In this document: in pieces, positions 58,034 to 64,000 of the stretch | Position numbering within the stretch: position 1 is the first letter of the stretch | Layout: every line of letters begins with the position of its first letter | From: Modicisalibacter xianhensis | GTDB lineage: Bacteria; Pseudomonadota; Gammaproteobacteria; Pseudomonadales; Halomonadaceae | Length of the DNA: 64,000 nucleotides | Assembly: GCF_900113605.1 (NCBI RefSeq) | Contig: NZ_FOPY01000013.1 | Location: forward strand, 62,001 to 126,000 | Direction of reading: 5' to 3' | Notes under the pieces: generated by a model | Database searches by the model: none | What the model was told of the DNA's origin: nothing | Seen by the model: only the letters and a program-made list of their open reading frames with translations | Made by a program: the position numbers and the translations under genes

Positions 58034-60867
58034 TGCGACTACCGCGATCCCGCCGTGCCCTCGGGCAGGGGCTTTGCTGGCTCGGCCTGGCCGTGGCCGG
58101 CGGCCAGGCATTGGCCGCCAACGAGGCCGTTGACACCCACCGCGCCAGCGAGGCACCCATCGTCAGCCCCAACGATGACCGAGACTATCGCACCCTGGCC
58201 CTGGACAATGGCCTGCAGGTATTGCTGGTCAGTGATCCCGACGCCGACAAGGCGGCGGCTTCGATGAACGTCTCGGTGGGCAGCGCCCAGAATCCCGAGT
58301 CGATTCCCGGCCTGGCACATTTCCTCGAGCACATGCTGTTCCTGGGTACCGAACGCTATCCCGAGGCGGACAGCTACCAGCAGTACATCAGCCAGCACGG
58401 TGGCAACCACAACGCCTTTACCGCCAGCCAGGACACCAACTACTTCTTCTCCATCGAGCCGGACGCGCTTTCTGGCGCACTCGATCGCTTCAGCCAGTTC
58501 TTCGTTGCCCCGTTGTTCAATCCGGAATACGTTGACCGTGAGCGCAACGCCGTGCATTCGGAGTACCAGGCCCGCCTGCGCGACGATGCCCGTCGCCTGA
58601 ACGAGGCCATGGACCAGGCGCTCAATCCAGATCATCCGGATACCGGCTTCTCGGTGGGCAGCCTCGAAACGCTGCGCGACGGTGAAAAACCGCTGCGCGA
58701 GGCACTGATCGACTTCTACCGGAACCACTACGGCGCCAATGTCATGGACCTGGCAGTAGTGGCGCCACAGTCGCTGGATACATTGGAGACATGGGTACGC
58801 GAGGATTTCAGCGCCGTTCTCGATCGCGGCCTGAGCCGGCCCGAGATTCCCGAGCCCCTGCTGACGCCTGAACTCGTTCCGGCGAAGATGCAGGTCCAAA
58901 GCCTGGAAAACCGCCGTCAGGTACACTTCCTGTTCTCTAGCCCTGACCCGCTCGAGGACTATCGCCACAAGTCGCTGGACTACATCGCCAGCCTGCTGGG
59001 CCATGAGGGCGAAGGCAGCCTTCTCGCTTCACTGCGCGAGCAGGGCTGGGCGGATGGCTTGTCGGCCGGAAGCATGCGCGGCGATGGCGATGACGCCCTA
59101 TTTGCCGTCAGCATCAGCCTGACTCCCGACGGGGCCCAGCAGCTCGACCGCATCCAGGCCAGCCTGTTCGCCATGATCGAGCGCATTCGCGAACATGGCA
59201 TCGAGGCCTGGCGCTACGATGAACAGTCTCGCCTGGCGGAACAGCAGTTTCGTTTCCAGCAGCGCGGCGAGCCTATCCATCTCGCCAGCCGCCTGGCCAT
59301 GAACATGGCTCTCTACCCCCTGCAGGACGTCCAGTATGGCAGCTATCGCATGGATGGGCTCGAACCGGACCAGGTTCGTCAATTACTGGCCTCGCTGACG
59401 CCCGAATCTCTGCTGCGGGTGTATAGCGGCCCGGACGTGGAAGGCGATCAGCGCGGCGAATGGTTCGATGCCCCCTACACCCTGACACCAGTCGATCAGT
59501 GGCCCGAGGCCGAGCCATTGCCCGATCTGGCGCTTCCCGAACCCAACCCGTACATTGCCGAAGACCTGGAGCTGCTGGACCTCACTTCCCGCGATCCCGT
59601 GGCGCTGATCGACGGTGAGCACTTCTCGCTGTGGTATCGTCCCGACAGCGAGTTTGGCACCCCACGGGCCGAGTGGCGCTTCAGCCTGCAAAATCCCGAG
59701 GCTTCGAGCAGTGCCCATGACGCCGCCCTGGCCCGGCTGTTGGCCGGCTGGCTGAACGACAGTCTCAACGAAACACTGTACCCTGCCCGCCTGGCTGGCC
59801 AGGATGTTTCAGCCTATGCCCATGCCCGCGGCATCACGCTGTCGCTGTCAGGCTGGCGCGACCAGCAGGAACTGGTACTGGGTCAGGTCGTGGCACAGCT
59901 GCAGACTGGCGATATCGCCAAGGAGACTTTTGCTCGGGTCAAGATGGGTCTGGAGCGGGAGTGGCGCAACGCCCCGCAGTCACCACTCTATGCACAGATG
60001 CAAAGTACGCTGGGCGCGGCGCTGATCCGCCCCCAATGGAGCGACGCTGCCCTGCTCGAGGCTATCGGCCCGATTGACGTCGAGGACTTGCGCGAATTTC
60101 GCACTCGCTTCCTCGATCAGCTTTACATCGAGAGCATGGCGGTCGGCAACCTGACGCCAGAGCAGGCCCGGCGCAAGGGACTGACAGTCGCCAACGCCCT
60201 GTCGCCCCAGTTGAGCGAGACCGCTATTCCCGAGCTGAAGCCCCTCGATGTGCCATCGTCGGCACCGACGCTGCATCCGCACTCGACACGCAACGACGTC
60301 GCGGTGCTGCGCTATTTGCAAGGGCCTGATCGGTCACTGGATAGCCAGGCCGCCCTGGCCGTACTCGGCCAGATGATCGACACACCGTTCTATGCACAGC
60401 TACGCACCGAGGAACAACTCGGCTACATCGTCACGGCAGGCTACCAGCCGCTGCTCGATGCACCGGGCATCAACCTGCTGGTTCAGTCACCAAGCGCGGA
60501 CATCGACACGATCCAGTCACGTATCGACGCCTTCCTGAAGACGTTCGATGCTCGTATCGAGCAGGCCGATGACGAGACGATCGCGCCGTATCGCGACGCC
60601 GTGCGCGATCGCCTGCGGGAACGCGATCCCTCGCTCTCCAGTCTGACCAACCGCCTGTGGTACGAACTGGCCTATGATCATACCGAGTTCGACCGGCGTG
60701 AGCGTTTGGCCGAGCGCGTCTCGCAGCTGGATGCCGCTACCCTGCGCCAGGCATGGCAATCGCTGCGTGCCGCCCCGGCCCAGGTGGTCACCTTTGCCAG
60801 CGGGATGTCACCCAGCGATGTCTCGGCGCTGACCGAAGGCTATCAGCCCCTGCCAGAGGCACGCTGA
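58030..60867 (+). CDS. Periplasmic M16-family zinc protease (pitrilysin/insulinase type)
   Basis: A 945-residue protease with a signal peptide (about 1-31, ending in ALAANE). The inverted zinc motif HFLEHMLF with the distal Glu of the family is at about 97-104, followed by SQHGGNHNAFT. The four M16 halves are complete and the length fits E. coli PtrA (962). Cleaves small peptides in the periplasm. Starts at ATG 58030 or 58033 with AGGAGA upstream, coupled to the SRAP gene. Confidence 0.93.
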   Translation: MMRLPRSRRALGQGLCWLGLAVAGGQALAANEAVDTHRASEAPIVSPNDDRDYRTLALDNGLQVLLVSDPDADKAAASMNVSVGSAQNPESIPGLAHFLEHMLFLGTERYPEADSYQQYISQHGGNHNAFTASQDTNYFFSIEPDALSGALDRFSQFFVAPLFNPEYVDRERNAVHSEYQARLRDDARRLNEAMDQALNPDHPDTGFSVGSLETLRDGEKPLREALIDFYRNHYGANVMDLAVVAPQSLDTLETWVREDFSAVLDRGLSRPEIPEPLLTPELVPAKMQVQSLENRRQVHFLFSSPDPLEDYRHKSLDYIASLLGHEGEGSLLASLREQGWADGLSAGSMRGDGDDALFAVSISLTPDGAQQLDRIQASLFAMIERIREHGIEAWRYDEQSRLAEQQFRFQQRGEPIHLASRLAMNMALYPLQDVQYGSYRMDGLEPDQVRQLLASLTPESLLRVYSGPDVEGDQRGEWFDAPYTLTPVDQWPEAEPLPDLALPEPNPYIAEDLELLDLTSRDPVALIDGEHFSLWYRPDSEFGTPRAEWRFSLQNPEASSSAHDAALARLLAGWLNDSLNETLYPARLAGQDVSAYAHARGITLSLSGWRDQQELVLGQVVAQLQTGDIAKETFARVKMGLEREWRNAPQSPLYAQMQSTLGAALIRPQWSDAALLEAIGPIDVEDLREFRTRFLDQLYIESMAVGNLTPEQARRKGLTVANALSPQLSETAIPELKPLDVPSSAPTLHPHSTRNDVAVLRYLQGPDRSLDSQAALAVLGQMIDTPFYAQLRTEEQLGYIVTAGYQPLLDAPGINLLVQSPSADIDTIQSRIDAFLKTFDARIEQADDETIAPYRDAVRDRLRERDPSLSSLTNRLWYELAYDHTEFDRRERLAERVSQLDAATLRQAWQSLRAAPAQVVTFASGMSPSDVSALTEGYQPLPEAR

Positions 60868-60884
60868 CACGTAGCAGAGTCTCG

Positions 60885-60927
60885 AAAGACACCGCCCGCG
60901 CCGTCTGTCGGCGCGGGCGGTGTCTTT
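60885..60927. terminator. Strong terminator between the M16 protease and sbcB
   Basis: An 18-bp stem (60885-60902 with 60910-60927) with a 7-base loop, ending in TTT then TCT on the plus strand and preceded by AAA for the minus strand. It closes the SRAP-M16 operon. Confidence 0.9.
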
Positions 60928-60967
60928 TCTACCCCTTTGCGTTCTCGGTTGCCTGCGACCCCGTCTG

Positions 60968-62458
60968 TCAGCCAAATGCCTGCGATGGCATCATGGCTTC
61001 CACATGCATGACCAGTTCCTCAAGGATCTGCCGTTCACGATCGTTCAAGGAGGCCTGATTCAAGCGCTCGATCTCGCGGGCGAACGCTTGCAGGGTCAGC
61101 ACGCCCAGCGTGGCGTCGTTCATCCGCGACCAGCGATAGGCTTCCCACTGCGACTGCTCCTCGCTGGTCAATGTATCGGGATAATTGCGCGCCCGCAGAC
61201 GGAAGAGCATCTCCTCAAGTCGTGGGTCCTGAAATGCGAACGCCGTCTCACCCAGCGCCTCGGGGGTCGTAGCCAGCACCCGCTGCATTTCCTGGCGGTC
61301 CGCCGGCGAAAAGAAACCGCCGCTGTAGAGCATCAGGTCCGGATCCTGCGGGCCCTGCGCAGGTCCTTCGGCGAACACCGCCGCCGCCTTCCTGGCGGCC
61401 TCGGGATGTGCGCACAGCGCCTTCCAGTGCTGGCGACAGGCCGTCACATCAAGTCCCAGGCGCTCGACGATATCACCGTACTCGCCCTGGCGTGGTCCAT
61501 TGACATCCTTGAGGAACGTGGCAGGCATGACGACCGGGCTGCGGTTGATGTGAATGACCTTGAGCGGAATCCTCGATTCCCCCTCGGCCAGCTCGTCCGC
61601 ACTGGCAAAGACCCGGGCACGGATCTCCTCGACGGACAATTCGAATAACGGCGCCGGGTCCACCGAGAGGTCATAGACGACAACGCCGTTGGCATTGGAA
61701 GGATGCTCGGCCAGCGGCATGACCAGCGCGCTGCAGCCGCGGCTGGCCGGATAGCGCCGCGAGACATGCAGCATGGGCTTGCGACCGGGAATGTCAAGCA
61801 TGGCGGCCACGTCACGCTTGCTGCGCAGCCCAAGCAGATAGTCGAACAGCTTGGCGTTGCGCGAGCGCAGCAGCTTCGCCAAGGCGATGGTGGCACGCAC
61901 GTCGGCCAAGGCATCATGGGCGCCGGCATGCTCGATGCCATTGGCAGCAGTCAGTTCCTCGAGACGGAAGCTCGGCGAGCCATCCTCTCGACGGGGCCAC
62001 TCGATCCCCTCCGGACGCAGGGCATGAAAGGTACGCACCACGTCGATGAGGTCCCAGCGCGAGTTGCCGTTCTGCCATTCCCGGGCATAGGGATCAAGGA
62101 AGTTGCGATATAGAAGATGGCGAGTGACCTCGTCGTCGAAACGCAGGCTGTTATAGCCCAGCACGCAGGTCCCCGGCATACTCATTTCGGCATTGATGCG
62201 TGTCGCGAACTCGACCTCAGGCAACCCGCGCCGACGCGCCGTCTGCGGCGTGATGCCGGTGATCAGGCAGGCCTGGGGATGAGGCAGGAAATCGTCGGCC
62301 GGCTTGCAATACAAGGTCAGCGGCTCACCGATCTCGTTGAAGTCGGTATCGGTGCGAATGGCCGCGAACTGCACAGGCCGATCACGCCGTGGATCGGCCC
62401 CGAAGGTTTCGTAATCGTGCCAGAGAAATGTTCGCTGTGTCGCGCCGGACTGCGCCAT
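60968..62458 (-). CDS. sbcB: Exodeoxyribonuclease I
   Basis: A 496-residue 3'-5' ssDNA exonuclease. DEDDh residues are visible: WHDYETFGADP (Asp and Glu), the middle Asp in LGYNSLRFDDEV, and HDALADV near residue 185. C-terminal SH3-like and helical domains fill the rest. Start ATG 62458 (MAQSGATQRTF) has GGAGAG. Transcribed alone, in the same direction as the min genes. Confidence 0.95.
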   Translation of the reverse strand: MAQSGATQRTFLWHDYETFGADPRRDRPVQFAAIRTDTDFNEIGEPLTLYCKPADDFLPHPQACLITGITPQTARRRGLPEVEFATRINAEMSMPGTCVLGYNSLRFDDEVTRHLLYRNFLDPYAREWQNGNSRWDLIDVVRTFHALRPEGIEWPRREDGSPSFRLEELTAANGIEHAGAHDALADVRATIALAKLLRSRNAKLFDYLLGLRSKRDVAAMLDIPGRKPMLHVSRRYPASRGCSALVMPLAEHPSNANGVVVYDLSVDPAPLFELSVEEIRARVFASADELAEGESRIPLKVIHINRSPVVMPATFLKDVNGPRQGEYGDIVERLGLDVTACRQHWKALCAHPEAARKAAAVFAEGPAQGPQDPDLMLYSGGFFSPADRQEMQRVLATTPEALGETAFAFQDPRLEEMLFRLRARNYPDTLTSEEQSQWEAYRWSRMNDATLGVLTLQAFAREIERLNQASLNDRERQILEELVMHVEAMMPSQAFG

Positions 62459-62513
62459 GACCGCTCTCCACACCAGTCGAAAGCGACCAGACTAGCACAG
62501 CTGGGAGCAACGC

Positions 62514-62768
62514 TCAGCCGCTACGCGGTAGCGTGACGTTGAGCTCCAGGACAGAACAGTCGTCCTCGCGGTCGAGGCTGATGTTGATGGCGTCCTGATC
62601 GACGTTGACATAGCGGCGAATGACTTCCAGCAGTTCGCGCTCGAGCATCGGCATGTAGTCAGGCTGATCGCGCTGGCTGCGCTGATGAGCCACGATGATC
62701 TGCAGACGCTCCTTGGCGACGGACGCGGATTTCTTGCGTTCACGCTTCAGGAATTCGAGTAACTTCAC
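62514..62768 (-). CDS. minE: Cell division topological specificity factor MinE
   Basis: An 84-residue MinE: membrane-targeting helix [13 protein letters not shown], anti-MinCD segment [14 protein letters not shown] and a C-terminal dimer domain. It starts with GTG, overlapping the minD stop (GTGA), with GGAGGAGGT upstream. MinE drives oscillation of MinD. Confidence 0.97.
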   Translation of the reverse strand: MKLLEFLKRERKKSASVAKERLQIIVAHQRSQRDQPDYMPMLERELLEVIRRYVNVDQDAINISLDREDDCSVLELNVTLPRSG

Positions 62769-63583
62769 CGACGACCTCCTCCGAACACGCGGGAGAGCAG
62801 GCTCTTCTTCTGGTACTCATGAAAGCGCAGCGGGATATCTTCACCGAGCAGACGAGACACGGTATCGACATAAGCCTGGCCGGCGTCGCTCTTCTGATCG
62901 TGGGTAACCGGTACGCCCTGGTTTGACGCGCGCAACACCGCCTCGGATTCGGGAATCAGCCCAATCAGGTTTATCGACAGTATCTCCTGGATATCTTCCA
63001 GGTTGAGCATGTCGCCATGGTTGACCCGTTCCGGATCGTAACGCGTGATCAACAGATGTTCCTTGACGGGATCCTGGCCCTGCTCGGCGCGGCGGGTCTT
63101 GGAGCCCAGCAGACCGAGAATGCGGTCGGAGTCGCGAACCGACGAGACCTCAGGGTTGGTCACGACTACAGCCTCATCAGCGTAGTACATGGCCAACTGA
63201 GCACCACGCTCGATCCCGGCGGGCGAGTCACAGACCACGTAATCGAAGTCCTTGGTCAGGGTGTCGAGTACCTTCTCGACGCCTTCGGCGGACAAGGCAT
63301 CCTTGTCGCGGGTCTGAGAGGCCGGCAGGATGTGCAGGTTGTCCACTCGCTTGTCGCGAATCATGGCCTGATTGAGCCCTGCCTCGCCCTGAATCACGTT
63401 GATGAGGTCGTAGACGACGCGCCTCTCGCAGCCCATGATCAGGTCCAGGTTTCGTAGACCCACGTCAAAGTCGATCACCACGGTTTTCTTGCCGCGCAGT
63501 GCCAGCCCGGTGGCGATGGCTGCTGCACTGGTCGTCTTGCCGACCCCGCCCTTGCCGGAGGTCACTACAATAATCTTGGCCAA
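62765..63583 (-). CDS. minD: Septum site-determining ATPase MinD
   Basis: A 272-residue deviant-Walker ATPase: [11 protein letters not shown] (about 9-19), [20 protein letters not shown], and the C-terminal amphipathic membrane helix ([11 protein letters not shown]). The start is TTG at 63583, preceded by AGGAAG. Order minC-minD-minE is standard. Confidence 0.97.
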   Translation of the reverse strand: MAKIIVVTSGKGGVGKTTSAAAIATGLALRGKKTVVIDFDVGLRNLDLIMGCERRVVYDLINVIQGEAGLNQAMIRDKRVDNLHILPASQTRDKDALSAEGVEKVLDTLTKDFDYVVCDSPAGIERGAQLAMYYADEAVVVTNPEVSSVRDSDRILGLLGSKTRRAEQGQDPVKEHLLITRYDPERVNHGDMLNLEDIQEILSINLIGLIPESEAVLRASNQGVPVTHDQKSDAGQAYVDTVSRLLGEDIPLRFHEYQKKSLLSRVFGGGRR

Positions 63584-63632
63584 GGTAAGCTTCCTGTTGC
63601 TAGTGTCTGATGATCATTGTGCATTAGTGGGT

Positions 63633-64000
63633 TCAAACGAGCGGCGCGATGGCCAACTGGTCATCGTTGAGGCGCACCTGCACCGCCGTGCCGAGCAGTT
63701 GAGGGTCGATGTCCTCGAGGCGCTTGTAGTTCCCGGCCAGAGAAAGCAGCTCGGCGTGTAATTCATGACAGAAGATGCCCGCTTCGCGGTCACCATGTAT
63801 CCCAGCCAGAGCGCGGCCTCGCAGTGCCCCGTAGACATGCACGTTGCCACCGGCCAGGACCTCGGCGCCAGCGTTGACCGAACCGAGCACGATCAGATCG
63901 CCCTCTGCCGCACTGACCTGCTGGCCAGAGCGGACCGTGCCACGATGGATACGGTTGGCCACTGGCGCCATGCCGGCCGGTGCCGGGCTCGGCAGTTCTT
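63633..64000 (-). CDS. minC: Septum inhibitor MinC, C-terminal part (continues past the window)
   Basis: The last 122 codons or so are in the window; the frame is open at the right edge. The visible part is the MinC C-terminal beta-helix ([44 protein letters not shown]), which binds MinD and FtsZ. The upstream Pro/Ala-rich segment (ELPSPAPAG) is the linker between domains. minC ends 49 bases before minD, its operon partner. Confidence 0.95.
   Translation of the reverse strand, partial: ELPSPAPAGMAPVANRIHRGTVRSGQQVSAAEGDLIVLGSVNAGAEVLAGGNVHVYGALRGRALAGIHGDREAGIFCHELHAELLSLAGNYKRLEDIDPQLLGTAVQVRLNDDQLAIAPLV

Noticed and set aside
58039-59004. A 321-codon minus-strand frame within the M16 protease gene
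   Set aside because: The plus-strand protease has signal peptide and zinc motif here; the antisense frame is a shadow.

Overview
This 64 kb window looks like a chromosomal segment of a GC-rich gammaproteobacterium, most likely a halophile of the Halomonadaceae (Halomonas/Chromohalobacter type). This placement is inferred from three things: many proteins are acidic (for example the FtsY N-terminus and the small proteins at 33002-33388 and 2672-3058); gene blocks follow a mix of Escherichia and Pseudomonas order (mutM-rpmG-rpmB-radC-coaBC-dut, then algC-argB-slmA); and DapD is of the long Pseudomonas type. No rRNA, tRNA, CRISPR array, prophage or insertion sequence was recognised. Almost everything is core housekeeping.

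Layout. 0-3 kb: lysine/diaminopimelate genes (ArsC-like protein, dapD, dapE, small unknown). 3-6.2 kb: membrane-anchored cold-shock-domain protein, slyX, and redox genes trxB and ahpC (with a candidate OxyR site). 6.5-15.2 kb: central metabolism and amino-acid genes (acnA, maeA, a deacetylase-family protein, trpS, ald, a thioesterase). 15.3-24.5 kb: rlmI with a DUF2007-like partner, mutM, rpmG, rpmB, radC, coaBC, dut, algC, argB, slmA. 24.6-29.8 kb: rpoH, ftsX-ftsE-ftsY, rsmD, zapB. 29.8-36.2 kb: rimI, a divergent holD, bolA, an efflux pump, a small acidic protein, lysS and prfB with its programmed frameshift. 36.4-41.9 kb: a FadL-type porin, a MerR-regulated copper ATPase operon ending in a 28-residue membrane microprotein, and a VOC protein. 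41.9-50.6 kb: recJ, thrC, hom, dsbC, xerD, then rplS, trmD, rimM, rpsP. 50.8-64 kb: ffh, ypjD, a CorB/CNNM transporter, an MFS-acyltransferase fusion with a TetR regulator, an unusual SRAP-family protein coupled to a periplasmic M16 protease, sbcB, minE, minD and the 3' part of minC.

Points that stand out: (1) stem-loop elements just 3' of four minus-strand genes, two of which share conserved linkers but have different, still self-complementary stems; (2) an SRAP (YedK/HMCES) homologue in which the catalytic Cys, Asn, Glu and His are all replaced; (3) a long, hard-to-recognise HolD (DNA polymerase III psi) upstream of rimI; (4) a recent tandem duplication of the metal-binding domain in CopA, followed by a microprotein that may be a remnant or a standalone anchor; (5) a cold-shock domain tethered to the membrane. 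Statements on homologues are from memory; no database search was possible.
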